From: Streptomyces bicolor
GTDB taxonomy: Bacteria; Actinomycetota; Actinomycetes; Streptomycetales; Streptomycetaceae
Length of the DNA: 32,762 nt
Assembly: GCF_000719285.1 (NCBI RefSeq)
Contig: NZ_JOFS01000056.1
Location: 1-32,762 of the forward strand
Direction of reading: 5' to 3'
The notes below the pieces were generated by a model, which did not search any database, was not told the origin of the DNA, and saw nothing but the letters and a program-made list of their open reading frames with translations. The position numbers were made by a program, and so were the translations under genes. This document shows positions 16,801 to 23,657 of the stretch, piece after piece. Position 1 is the first letter of the stretch, and the number at the start of each line of letters is the position of its first letter.

Positions 16801-17143
16801 CCCAGGTGAAGTGGGAGAAGGGCTCACCGTGGGAGGCGACGGCGAGGATCACGCCGTCCGGAGTGAAGCCGCACACCTGGGTGTCCGGCGACCCCCAGTG
16901 GGTGAGCTGGCGGGCCGGGCCGCCGTCCACCGGGACCAGGTGGATCTCGGGCACCAGGCTGCGCCAGCTCGTGTACGCGATCCGCTCGCCGTCGGGGGAG
17001 AAGCGGGGGTGACCGATCTTGGTGCGGTCCACGGTGAGTCGCCAGGCGCGGCCGGGGCCGTCGAGAGGGGCCAGCCACAGGTCGTCCTCGGCCACGAAGC
17101 AGAGCAGTTCGCCGCTCAGATGCGGTAGGCGCAGGTAGCTCAC
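13883..17143 (-). CDS. Tricorn protease (S41 family)
   Basis: Large cytosolic protease that trims peptides released by proteasome or Lon-type proteases. 1086 residues, close to the archaeal tricorn length. N-terminal half is beta-propeller (repeats such as HPRFSPDGERIAYTS, VCGFTPDGVILAVAS, DLAFSPDGTWLTWS, NPVFTRDGRYLAFLSW). Then the core: LLGELGTSHAYVTA (catalytic His region), a PDZ-like segment VLTHVDGRPVDPVSG, and DEATSSDGDMITAAF at 961-975 with the nucleophile Ser near 965/966 followed by Asp. C-terminal ENKGVTPDVEV is usual for S41. GTG start at 17143 abuts GGGGAG. Single gene, divergent from the TetR regulator. Confidence 0.95.
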   Translation of the reverse strand: MSYLRLPHLSGELLCFVAEDDLWLAPLDGPGRAWRLTVDRTKIGHPRFSPDGERIAYTSWRSLVPEIHLVPVDGGPARQLTHWGSPDTQVCGFTPDGVILAVASHGEPFSHFTWAYKLSLGGDPGRKLPWGPCSDIQVADIEGERKTLLLTGTPPHEPAAWKRYRGGATGRLWLHGERLLADIGGHLHSPMFVGGRIAFLSDHEGVGNLYSCAYDGSGLRRHTDHDAFYARHASSDGTRVVYQCAGDLWLVDDLAADSKPRKLEVRLSGPRAGRRTYQVPAAQHVDGISVDETGRASAVVVRGSLYWLTHRDGPARTITDTPGVRVRLPEMLGSAGQVAYVTDAEGEDAIEIAYLPRATGDREPRRLASGELGRVLEMVADPNGERLALASHDGRLLLLTVSDNAADAAGTDDSNGEVTELIRSVNGPVRDLAFSPDGTWLTWSHPGIGRSLRQIKLARIKDRLIVDVTNGRFEDENPVFTRDGRYLAFLSWRGFDPVYDVHTGDLSFPLGCRPYLVPLSSATPSPFALNPEGRPAAGGLDPVEDEEGGDAGTTTVEVEGLESRVTPFPVTASKYSALHPVAGGGLVWLRWPISGALGETFANPDDISGRPTLEHFNISKSKKSELVEHLDWFAVSGDGTRLVLVDEGDLRAAPAGESGDSDTTVWIDSRRILHEVDPTAEWRQAYEEAGRLIRAYFWEPEMCGIDWDGVLAQYRPLVDRVASPDEFADLLRELLGELGTSHAYVTAARRNEGPPHYQRWQGLLGANFVRRDEGWMVKRILPGESSDSKARSPLAGTGIREGAVLTHVDGRPVDPVSGPYPLLAGSGGTTVELTFTPSEGEAGRSRRVAVVPLIDERPLRYHDWVAKRRAVVRELSGGRCGYLHIPDMGGSGWAQFNRDLRMEMSRPALIVDVRGNAGGHISELVVEKLTRTILGWDLTRNAQPVSYTSNAPRGPIVALADEATSSDGDMITAAFRLLKLGPVVGQRTWGGVVGMTGRHRLGDGTVITVPMNAAWFDAYGWGVENKGVTPDVEVLRTPLDWAEGRHAQLSDAVELALELLETNPPATPPDYAHVPDRSRPKLPPRS

Positions 17144-17213
17144 CTCCCCATGCTTTTCCTATGGACGTACCTGGGCAACTCGTGACACGAGGATCTGCGT
17201 GACCCAGAACACG

Positions 17214-17230
17214 AACGAAACCGTTTCGTT
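17214..17230. promoter_or_regulatory. TetR operator 1
   Basis: Perfect 17-base palindrome AACGAAAC-C-GTTTCGTT. Lies about 70 bases upstream of the TetR gene in the gap to the tricorn gene, so it could act on both directions. Size and symmetry are typical of TetR-family operators. Confidence 0.75.
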
Positions 17231-17261
17231 TCGATGAGGGGTGGGGTACCTTTCTTGGTGT

Positions 17262-17276
17262 ACGAAACCGTGTCGT
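17262..17276. promoter_or_regulatory. TetR operator 2
   Basis: ACGAAAC-C-GTGTCGT, the same palindrome as operator 1 with one mismatch, centred 47 bases downstream and just before the TetR start. Two copies of one site flanking the probable promoter support self-repression. Confidence 0.7.
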
Positions 17277-17298
17277 TCGGAGTGGGAAGGTGAGTACG

Positions 17299-17898
17299 GT
17301 GACCGAGGCCGCAACCGCGCGTCGCAGCCGCATCACCCCTGAGCGTGAGGCCGAGTTGTACGAGGCCGTGCTCGATCTGCTCCGGGAGGTCGGCTACGAC
17401 GCCCTCACCATGGACGCCGTGGCGGCCCGCACCCGGTCCAGCAAGGCGACGCTCTACCGCCAGTGGGGCGGCAAGCCGGAGCTGGTGGCGAAGGCGATCC
17501 GGCACAACAAGCCGGGCAGCATCTCCGACGTCGACACCGGATCCCTGCGGGGCGACCTGCACGCCCTCACCTCGCGTGAGGACGACTGCACCATGCAGCA
17601 GAACGCCGCGCTGATGCGGGGTCTGTTCATGGCGGTGCACGGTAACCCGGACCTCCTCGCCGCGTTCAAGGAACTGCTGGTCGAGCCGGAGATGGAGGAG
17701 TTCCACCGGGTGGTCCAACGGGCCGTCGACCGCGGCGAGGTCCGCGCCGACTGTCCGGCGCTGGGCTACGTGGTGCACATGCTCGTCGGCGCGTTCGCCA
17801 CCCGCACGCTGATCGACGACCAGCCGCCGACGCAGGCGTTCATCACCTCGTACATCGACGCCGTTGTCCTCCCCGCCCTCGGCGTGCCCGTCAACTGA
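17299..17898 (+). CDS. TetR/AcrR-family regulator
   Basis: 199-residue repressor. The N-terminal helix-turn-helix is ITPEREAELYEAVLDLLREVGYDALTMDAVAARTRSSKATLYRQWGGKPELVAKAI (about residues 11-66), with the usual A-A-R-x-x-x-S-K-A-T-L-Y-R pattern. The C-terminal domain is helical and ligand-binding (FMAVHGNPDLLAAFKELLVEPEMEEF and beyond). GTG 17299 is preferred to GTG 17290 because GGGAAGG then stands at proper distance. It precedes an MMPL exporter in the same direction by 185 bases, the common regulator-pump pairing, so it probably represses that exporter in response to its substrate. Confidence 0.93.
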   Translation: MTEAATARRSRITPEREAELYEAVLDLLREVGYDALTMDAVAARTRSSKATLYRQWGGKPELVAKAIRHNKPGSISDVDTGSLRGDLHALTSREDDCTMQQNAALMRGLFMAVHGNPDLLAAFKELLVEPEMEEFHRVVQRAVDRGEVRADCPALGYVVHMLVGAFATRTLIDDQPPTQAFITSYIDAVVLPALGVPVN

Positions 17899-18083
17899 CG
17901 GACCTCTTTCACCGACAAGCCCTCAGCCGATGAGTCCCCCAGGCTGACGGGTTCCTCGAGCAAGCCCTCCACCTGACGTATCCGCTCACGTCGTCGGGCT
18001 GATCACCCCTGCCCTGGCGCCTGTGTCGGAACCCCGGCCGGGCGCCCGCCCCCGACCCCACGACCTGACCGGGAGATGCCTCC

Positions 18084-20336
18084 GTGGCCACGTTCCTGTA
18101 CAAACTCGGCCGGCTCGCCTTCAGGCGACGGCATTTCGTCGCCCTCCTATGGGTCGCGCTGCTCACCCTCGCGGGCGTCGGCGCGGCCAGTGCCCCCAGC
18201 GCCGGATCCAGCTCCTTCTCCATCCCCGGTACCGAGGCCCAGAAGGCCTTCGACCTGCTGGAACAGCGGTTCCCGGGCAGCAGCGCGGACGGCGCCACCG
18301 CCCGCGTCGTCTTCAAGGCGCCGGACGGCGAGAAGATGACGGACGCCGCCAACAAGGCGACCGTCGAGAAGACCGTCCAGGAGGTGTCCGACGGCTCCGA
18401 GGTCGTCTCCGTAGCCGACCCCTACAAGGCCCACGCCGTCAGCAAGGACGGCACCATCGCCTACGCCTCGGTGCGCTACGAGGCCCCCGGCATGGAACTG
18501 AAGGACGCCAGCAGGGACGCCCTGGAGGACGCCGGGCAGCAGGCGCGCGACGCCGGGCTGACCGTCGAGATCGGCGGTGACGCCCTCCAGGCGACGCCCG
18601 AGGCGGCCTCCTCCGAGATCATCGGCCTCGCGGTCGCCGCGGTGGTCCTCGTCATCACCTTCGGCTCACTCATCGCGGCCGGTCTGCCACTGCTCACCGC
18701 GCTGATCGGCGTCGGCATCGGCGTCTCGATGATCACCGCGCTGGCGAGCGCCCTCGACCTCGGCTCCACCACCTCCACCCTGGCGATGATGATCGGCCTC
18801 GCGGTCGGCATCGACTACGCCCTGTTCATCGTCTCCCGCTACCGCTCCGAACTCGCCGAGGGCCGCGACCGCGAGGAAGCGGTCGGCCGGGCCACCGGCA
18901 CCGCGGGCTCCGCGGTGGTCTTCGCCGGTCTCACGGTGGTGATCGCGCTGGTCGGCCTCGCGGTGGTGAACGTTCCGATGCTGACGAAGATGGGTGTCGC
19001 CGCGGCGGGCACGGTCGTGATCGCGGTGCTGATCGCACTGACCCTGGTCCCGGCACTGCTCGGCTACGCGGGCCGGAAGGTCAGGCCGGCGGGCGAGAAG
19101 GGCATGTTCCTGGGGGGCCGCAGGAAGGCCGCGGCGGACCGCGGGAAGCCGGCCGCCACGGACAGCGGGGAGCCCGCCGCCAAGCCGAACATGGGCACGC
19201 GCTGGGCGAGCTTCGTCGTACGCCGTCCCGTGGCCGTCCTAGTGCTCGGTGTCCTCGGCCTCGGCGCTGCGGCCCTCCCCGCGACCTCCCTCGAACTCGG
19301 CCTCCCCGACGACGGATCGCAGCCGACGTCGACGACCCAGCGCCGGGCGTACGACATGCTCTCCGAGGGCTTCGGCCCCGGCTTCAACGGCCCCCTCGTG
19401 GTGGTCGTCGACGCCAAGGCGAGCGACGCCCCGAAGAGCGCCGTCACCGACGTGTCCGACCGGATCAAGGACCTGAAGGACGTCGTCACGGTGACCCCGG
19501 CGACGTACAACAAGTCCGGCGACACGGCGACGATCACCGTCATCCCCGACTCCAAGCCGTCGTCGGTCTCGACCGAGGACCTGGTGCACTCCATCCGCGA
19601 CGCGGGCACGGACATCATCAAGGCCGACACGGACGCGAAGGTCCTGGTCACCGGCACGACCGCGATGAACATCGACTTCTCGCAGAAGCTGAACGACGCG
19701 CTGGTGCCGTATCTGATCCTGGTGGTGGGCCTGGCCTTCCTCCTGCTGACCCTGGTGTTCCGCTCGATCCTCGTCCCGCTGAAGGCGGCCCTCGGATTCC
19801 TCCTGTCGGTCCTCGCGGCCCTCGGCGCGGTCGTGGCGGTCTTCCAGTGGGGCTGGCTCGCCGATCTCTTCGGCGTCCAGGAGACCGGCCCGGTCATGTC
19901 GATGATGCCGATCTTCATGGTGGGCGTGGTCTTCGGTCTGGCCATGGACTACGAGGTCTTCCTCGTGACGCGGATACGCGAGGCGTACGTCCACGGCGAG
20001 CGGCCCACTCAGGCCGTGGTGACCGGCTTCCGGCACAGCGCACGGGTCGTCACGGCGGCGGCGATCATCATGATCGCGGTGTTCGCCGGCTTCATCGGGG
20101 CGAGTGAGTCGATGGTCAAGATGATCGGCTTCGGCCTCGCGATCGCGGTCCTCTTCGACGCGTTCGTGGTCCGCATGGCCATCGTCCCGGCCGTCCTCGC
20201 CCTCCTCGGCAAGAAGGCCTGGTGGCTCCCGAAGTGGCTGGACCGCGCCCTGCCCAACGTGGACGTGGAGGGCGAGGGGCTGCGCACGGAGGCCGAGTCC
20301 GGGAAGGACGGGGAGCGCGAGCTGGTGCGCGTGTGA
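18084..20336 (+). CDS. MMPL-family membrane exporter
   Basis: RND-superfamily transporter of 750 residues, which in actinobacteria exports lipids, pigments or drugs using the proton gradient. Typical duplicated layout: helix 1 (about 20-36), a first extracytoplasmic domain (FSIPGTEAQKAFDLLEQRFPG...), helices 2-6 with GIDYALFIVSRYRSELAEG, a loop of low complexity, helix 7 near residue 390, second extracytoplasmic domain, helices 8-12 with GLAMDYEVFLVTRIREAY. Both Asp-Tyr pairs that carry protons in this family are intact. GTG 18084 follows GGGAG. Substrate unknown; regulated probably by the upstream TetR protein. Confidence 0.95.
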   Translation: MATFLYKLGRLAFRRRHFVALLWVALLTLAGVGAASAPSAGSSSFSIPGTEAQKAFDLLEQRFPGSSADGATARVVFKAPDGEKMTDAANKATVEKTVQEVSDGSEVVSVADPYKAHAVSKDGTIAYASVRYEAPGMELKDASRDALEDAGQQARDAGLTVEIGGDALQATPEAASSEIIGLAVAAVVLVITFGSLIAAGLPLLTALIGVGIGVSMITALASALDLGSTTSTLAMMIGLAVGIDYALFIVSRYRSELAEGRDREEAVGRATGTAGSAVVFAGLTVVIALVGLAVVNVPMLTKMGVAAAGTVVIAVLIALTLVPALLGYAGRKVRPAGEKGMFLGGRRKAAADRGKPAATDSGEPAAKPNMGTRWASFVVRRPVAVLVLGVLGLGAAALPATSLELGLPDDGSQPTSTTQRRAYDMLSEGFGPGFNGPLVVVVDAKASDAPKSAVTDVSDRIKDLKDVVTVTPATYNKSGDTATITVIPDSKPSSVSTEDLVHSIRDAGTDIIKADTDAKVLVTGTTAMNIDFSQKLNDALVPYLILVVGLAFLLLTLVFRSILVPLKAALGFLLSVLAALGAVVAVFQWGWLADLFGVQETGPVMSMMPIFMVGVVFGLAMDYEVFLVTRIREAYVHGERPTQAVVTGFRHSARVVTAAAIIMIAVFAGFIGASESMVKMIGFGLAIAVLFDAFVVRMAIVPAVLALLGKKAWWLPKWLDRALPNVDVEGEGLRTEAESGKDGERELVRV

Positions 20337-20356
20337 CCGGCCACCGTTGAGAGACC

Positions 20357-20398
20357 AGCCGGTGAGGGCCCCGTGGGGACGGGGTGCCCTCACCGGCT
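20357..20398 (+). terminator. Terminator after MMPL gene
   Basis: AGCCGGTGAGGGC pairs perfectly with GCCCTCACCGGCT across a 16-base GC-rich loop, followed by a T-rich TTTCTTCT. Confidence 0.88.
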
Positions 20399-20429
20399 TT
20401 CTTCTGCCGGGAAGTGGGGGCGGACTGGT

Positions 20430-20520
20430 TCAGCGAACCTGTGTCACATACAGCTCTCCGTTGGCGATCGTGTAGATGAGGCGGTGATCGCCGACGCGGA
20501 GTCGCCGCCGGTCCGGCCGT
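20430..20520 (-). pseudogene. RelE/YoeB-type toxin C-terminal remnant
   Basis: The last ~30 codons read on the minus strand give PDRRRLRVGDHRLIYTIANGELYVTQVR and stop. The RLRVGD-R-IY core is the conserved C-terminal strand pattern of RelE/ParE-fold mRNA-interferase toxins. The normal N-terminal two thirds and any antitoxin are missing: further upstream the frame enters antisense of an unrelated gene. It also ends earlier than usual family members. Seen as a fragment; non-functional by inference. Confidence 0.55.
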
Positions 20521-20534
20521 GAGACAGGGACTGG

Positions 20535-21044
20535 GTGGGGGAGTGGGACTACTGGGTCATCTCCGGCGGCAGTTGGACGTTCGCCGTCCTGCCCGGGCAG
20601 GAGGACGACCCCCGACTCGTCCGCCAAGACGAGCGGCCCGGACCGTCCGAGGAGCTTCCTCGGTCGCGGTGCCACGGGGGACCGCGCGGGCTGCTCGACC
20701 TCGACACCGACCGGGCGGCGGCCGCCCGGGAGGCCGCGGATCGGTGGGACGACTGGCGGAGGTTCGCCGACCGCCACGCCGGTCCGGAGTCGGTGCTGCG
20801 GGCCGTCGCCGAGGACCCGGAGCTGAAGGAGCGGTTCACCGACGACCCGTACGCCCGGTTCGGCGCCTCCCGGGAGGCGTACATCGCGGAACACGTCGCG
20901 GAGGTGCTTCCCACGCCGGCCGTGCTCACCCTGGGCGGCCGCTGGGTCGAGTACGGCGGCCCCGGCTACCGGCAGTGGTTCAACGCCTACCTGCAGGATC
21001 TGCCGGCCGACACGATGGTCGTGCGAGTGCTGTACCACGCCTGA
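20535..21044 (+). CDS. Hypothetical protein, probably N-terminally truncated
   Basis: 169 residues from GTG 20535; no function assigned. Seen: EWDYWVISGGSW near the start, a CHGGPRGLLDLDTDRAAAAREAADRW block, YARFGASREAYIAEHVAEVLPTPAVLTLGGRWVEYG, and the end QWFNAYLQDLPADTMVVRVLYHA. From memory, this matches the C-terminal half of a roughly 300-residue Streptomyces family in which WDWW-GGRW, CDGGPKRLLD, EEYV...PGYALLTLDGKW and LPDD blocks occur in the same order; the N-terminal half is absent here and an in-frame stop lies at 20520. The toxin remnant abuts its 5' end, consistent with a deletion junction. May still be expressed, but no clear ribosome-binding site. Confidence 0.5.
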   Translation: MGEWDYWVISGGSWTFAVLPGQEDDPRLVRQDERPGPSEELPRSRCHGGPRGLLDLDTDRAAAAREAADRWDDWRRFADRHAGPESVLRAVAEDPELKERFTDDPYARFGASREAYIAEHVAEVLPTPAVLTLGGRWVEYGGPGYRQWFNAYLQDLPADTMVVRVLYHA

Positions 21045-21105
21045 CCTCGGCCCACGACCTCGCCGTCGGGGCCGACTCCTCGGTCGTCCAGACTGGACGA
21101 GGCGC

Positions 21106-21123
21106 ATTTGAACATGTTCAAAT
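21106..21123. promoter_or_regulatory. 18-bp perfect palindromic operator
   Basis: ATTTGAACATGTTCAAAT is a perfect palindrome, AT-rich in a GC-rich setting. Length and form fit a TetR- or MarR-family operator; no regulator gene lies next to it in the window. It precedes the small membrane protein by 66 bases. Confidence 0.7.
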
Positions 21124-21189
21124 TGGGGGGCGCGGAGGACCGTGCGCAGGCTGCCGCCTTGTGGCGGCGGGTACCGCGGGGAGGAAGCC

Positions 21190-21363
21190 TTGGGGTCGGG
21201 TGCGGGCGTCGTCGGCTTGGTGGTGTTCTTCTTCTACGTGCTCCTCATGGGGCCGTTCTGTGTCCTCATCGGATCGCGAACGTCTTCGGGAATGGGCTGG
21301 CTGATGTCGGTTCCCTTGATCTTCCTGCCCCTGGCCTGGTTGGTCGGCCTGGCGATTCCCTGA
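21190..21363 (+). CDS. Small two-helix membrane protein
   Basis: 57 residues from a TTG start (21190) preceded by GAGGAA at good spacing. Two hydrophobic helices: GVVGLVVFFFYVLLMGPFCVLI and WLMSVPLIFLPLAWLVGLAI, joined by a short GSRTSSGMG turn. No family recognised. Longer in-frame starts exist upstream (GTG 21142) but lack a ribosome-binding site and would put charged residues and a Cys-Gly-Gly-Gly stretch before the helix. The palindrome at 21106 probably controls it. Confidence 0.55.
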   Translation: MGSGAGVVGLVVFFFYVLLMGPFCVLIGSRTSSGMGWLMSVPLIFLPLAWLVGLAIP

Positions 21364-21399
21364 GCGCCCACCACCTGGACCGACTTCCTCACGCACGTC

Positions 21400-21690
21400 A
21401 CGAAGTGAGTTCGGCGTTCCCGGTGCCCAGGGCGTCGGCCAGACAGGCCAGGTAGAGGGCCATCGTCGTCCGGTTCCCGCAGGTCGGTGATGAGGCGGAC
21501 GGGGGCGCCGCCGGCCACCCGGGCGCCGAGGCGGAGCGCGTCGCACGCGTCCAGGTAGGAGTCGTGCAGACCGCCGATCGAGCCGGCCGGTTCACCGATC
21601 CCCGCGCGGGCGGTGAGGTTGTCCTGCGCGGCGATGACGTCGGTGATGCGGCGGCAGTCGTCGACCAGGCGCCCAGTCGTGCGGGAGGCC
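21400..21690 (-). pseudogene. Regulator remnant, possibly PucR/CdaR type
   Basis: On the minus strand, one frame reads VDDCRRITDVIAAQDNLTARAGIGEPAGSIGGLHDSYLDACDALRLGARVAGGAPVRLITDLR (about 21470-21655), resembling the GGDEF-like middle domain of PucR/CdaR regulators (the GIGEP...L..SY.DA..ALRLG pattern). After that, the coding-like sequence shifts frame to TTMALYLACLADALGTGNAEL and stops, and no helix-turn-helix domain follows. No start or ribosome-binding site is seen. Best read as a frameshifted fragment; the family name is tentative. Confidence 0.4.
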
Positions 21691-21718
21691 GGGAGCCGAT
21701 GCAGTACGCCGATCCACC

Positions 21719-21901
21719 CGGGCGCCGCTCCCGGTCATCGACCGCCTGCCGGACCACGACAACGCCTTCGCGGCCACCGGCCACGGCATGCTCGGCGTCA
21801 CCCTGGGCCCCGCGACCGGCCAACGGCTCACCGAGTACGTCCTCTCCGGCCGCCGCCCCGAGGTGCTGGCGCCGTTCCGCTTCGACCGGCCGGGGCGCTG
21901 A
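21719..21901 (+). pseudogene. FAD-dependent D-amino-acid oxidase-like C-terminus
   Basis: About 60 codons in frame ending at TGA 21899: LPVIDRLPDHDNAFAATGHGMLGVTLGPATGQRLTEYVLSGRRPEVLAPFRFDRPGR. The PVIDRLP...N.F.ATGHGMLGVTLGPATG block is the FAD-contacting C-terminal motif of DadA/glycine-oxidase-like flavoproteins, which are 370-420 residues long. The whole N-terminal FAD-binding part is missing; at about 21700 the sequence joins the regulator remnant. Surely non-functional as an oxidase. Confidence 0.7.
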
Positions 21902-21931
21902 ACTCGGTCGCGTGCCCCGTACACGCGCCGC

Positions 21932-21937
21932 TAGCGT
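21932..21937 (+). promoter_or_regulatory. ybaK -10 box, leaderless layout
   Basis: TAGCGT lies 7 bases before the ATG at 21945, with no Shine-Dalgarno sequence in between or upstream. Confidence 0.5.
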
Positions 21938-21944
21938 GCCCTGC

Positions 21945-22466
21945 ATGACGACGACAGCCGCCACTGACGCCGAAGAGTCCGGAGCCCACCCCCGGTTCGC
22001 CGAGGCCCTGCGAGAGCTGGGCCTTGGGGAACTGCACGCCCGTGTCCGCCGGTTCCCGGACGCGACCCGTACGGCAGCCGAGGCCGCCGCCGCGATCGGG
22101 TGTGGGCTCAGTCAGATCTGCAAGTCGCTGATCTTCGCGGCGGACGGCGAGCCGGTGCTGGTGCTCATGGACGGGGCCTCGCGGGTCGACGTCGAGCTCG
22201 TGCGGAAGGAACTCGGCGTCCAGCAGGTCACGCGGGCCAAGGCCGACGTCGTACGGGAGACCACCGGGTACGCCATCGGCGGCGTACCGCCCTTCGGGCA
22301 CCGTACGAAGACGCGTGTGCTCGCCGATCGGTCGCTGCTGGAGCACGAGGTCGTGTGGGCCGCCGCCGGGAATCCGCACGCGGTCTTCCCCATGGCGCCC
22401 AAGGAACTTGTCGCCCACGCCGGTGCCGCCCTCGTGGACGTGCGCGAGCAGCCGCCGACTTCGTGA
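21945..22466 (+). CDS. ybaK: YbaK/EbsC-type aminoacyl-tRNA deacylase
   Basis: Hydrolyses mischarged tRNA (Cys-tRNA-Pro in the named family) and so guards translation fidelity. 173 residues. Motifs: TAAEAAAAIGCGLSQICKSLIFAADGEPVLVLMDGASRVD (about residues 45-85, with the conserved catalytic Lys in ICKSL), TGYAIGGVPPFGH (GxxPP loop, about 108-120), and WAAAGNPHAVFPM (about 144). All hallmarks are present. ATG 21945 seems leaderless. The stop overlaps the start of the EamA transporter (GTGA), so the two are translated together. Confidence 0.92.
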   Translation: MTTTAATDAEESGAHPRFAEALRELGLGELHARVRRFPDATRTAAEAAAAIGCGLSQICKSLIFAADGEPVLVLMDGASRVDVELVRKELGVQQVTRAKADVVRETTGYAIGGVPPFGHRTKTRVLADRSLLEHEVVWAAAGNPHAVFPMAPKELVAHAGAALVDVREQPPTS

Positions 22467-23365
22467 CCCCGCTCGTCACCGCCGCCGTCCTCCTGGCGGC
22501 CGTCACGCACGCCAGTTGGAACGCCATCGCCCACAAAATCACCGACAAGCTGGTGGGGTTCACGCTCATCGCGGGCGGCGGGGTGCTGATCGGCGCGGTC
22601 CTCGCACCCTTCGCGGCGTTCCCGGCGGCGCGGGCGTGGCCATATCTGCTCGCCTCCGCGCTTGTTCATATTGTCTACTTCGCGCTGCTCATGAAGTCGT
22701 TCCGGCTGGGTGACTTCGGGCAGGCGTACCCCATCGCGCGAGGCACCGCACCCCTCGTGGTCGCGGCGCTCGCCGCCGTCGTCGCGCACGAGGTGCCGGA
22801 CGGATGGGCGGCGTCCGGGATCGCCGTGTCCTGTGCGGGGCTTACGGGGGTGGCGCTCTGGGGCCTGCATGGCCACCGGCCTAACTGGGCCGCGATCGGG
22901 GCCGCGTTGGCGACCGGACTGAGCATCGCGGCGTACACCGTGCTCGACGGTCTGGGCGTACGCGCCTCCGGGTCCTCGCTCGGCTACATCGCCTGGCTGA
23001 TGGTGGTCCAGGGGCTCGCCATCCCCGCCTACTCGCTCTGGCGCTGGCGGTCTCGGACCGTCTCCCTGCTACGGCCGTTCGCCGCGCTGGGACTGCTCGG
23101 TGCCGCGCTGTCCGTCGCTGCCTACGCGTTGGTGCTGTGGGCCCAGACGAAGGCGGAACTGGCACCGATCGCCGCGCTGCGGGAGTCCTCGATCATCGTG
23201 GGAGCCGCCATCGGGGCCGTCTTCTTCAAGGAGCGGTTCGGCCGGGCCCGGATCGCGGCGGCGGTGCTGCTGGTGGTGGGCATCGGGATGATGCTGCACG
23301 CGAATCAGGCCGAAGCCCCGGCCATCGGCCGGGGCTTCCTTGCTGGTCAGACGCTCACTTGCTGA
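22463..23365 (+). CDS. EamA/DMT-family transporter
   Basis: Drug/metabolite-superfamily membrane protein of 300 residues with ten predicted helices in two EamA halves: LVTAAVLLAAVTHASWNAIAHK (helix 1, conserved Trp-Asn), ...AYPIARGTAPLVVAALAAVV (end of first half), then SIAAYTVLDGLGVRAS and LAPIAALRESSIIVGAAIGAVFFKERFGRARIAAAVLLVVGIGMMLH (end of second half, with the usual E-R-F motif). Substrate unknown. GTG 22463 overlaps the ybaK stop. The last 17 residues (after MMLHANQ) are encoded by a terminator hairpin and sequence overlapping the convergent gene's end; the ancestral stop may have been lost here. Confidence 0.93.
   Translation: MTPLVTAAVLLAAVTHASWNAIAHKITDKLVGFTLIAGGGVLIGAVLAPFAAFPAARAWPYLLASALVHIVYFALLMKSFRLGDFGQAYPIARGTAPLVVAALAAVVAHEVPDGWAASGIAVSCAGLTGVALWGLHGHRPNWAAIGAALATGLSIAAYTVLDGLGVRASGSSLGYIAWLMVVQGLAIPAYSLWRWRSRTVSLLRPFAALGLLGAALSVAAYALVLWAQTKAELAPIAALRESSIIVGAAIGAVFFKERFGRARIAAAVLLVVGIGMMLHANQAEAPAIGRGFLAGQTLTC
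23312..23338. terminator. Hairpin terminator within EamA 3' end
   Basis: GAAGCCCCGGCC, loop ATC, GGCCGGGGCTTC: a perfect 12-base-pair stem. It lies before the EamA stop codon and 17 bases from the end of the convergent secreted-protein gene, so it can end both transcripts. Confidence 0.85.
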
Positions 23366-23657
23366 AGGCGGCGTTGTTGCAGCCCATCGTCGAGCCGAGG
23401 TGGGTGTTCTGGCTGCCCTCGGAGCCCTCGCCGTTGAGGGCGCCGCCCAGGAGGCCGTTGAGCAACCCGACCGTACCGAGGATGTCGATGTTCAGGTCGT
23501 GGGACTTGCAACTGGTGCTCTGCTGGACCTTGGCCTGGTTGCCGCCCCGGTGTCCGTCGCCCCAGCCGCGGCCGTCGGCGTGGGCGGTGCCGGCGCCCAC
23601 GAGTCCGATGGTGCTGAGGGCGGCGACCATCACGGCAGCCTTGCGAAGCTTGTGCAT
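23355..23657 (-). CDS. Small secreted protein, unassigned
   Basis: 100 residues. Signal peptide: MHKLRKAAVMVAALSTIGLVGAGTAHA, cleavage likely after Ala-His-Ala at residue 27. The mature part is Gly/Asn/Ser-rich with a hydrophobic middle (DLNIDILGTVGLLNGLLGGALNGEG) flanked by one Cys on each side (SCKSH and MGCNN), which could form a disulfide. Size and layout recall chaplin/rodlin surface proteins but the chaplin signature is not seen, so I do not assign it. GGAG precedes ATG 23657. An inverted repeat CCTTACGC/GCGTAAGG (23705-23712 and 23728-23735) lies in the upstream region. Confidence 0.75.
   Translation of the reverse strand: MHKLRKAAVMVAALSTIGLVGAGTAHADGRGWGDGHRGGNQAKVQQSTSCKSHDLNIDILGTVGLLNGLLGGALNGEGSEGSQNTHLGSTMGCNNAAFSK

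Noticed and set aside
14723..17128. 801-codon open frame antisense to the tricorn protease
   Set aside because: The frame exists because of GC codon bias on the opposite strand; its translation is low-complexity Arg/Gly/Val-rich with no motif, and the minus-strand gene is unmistakable.
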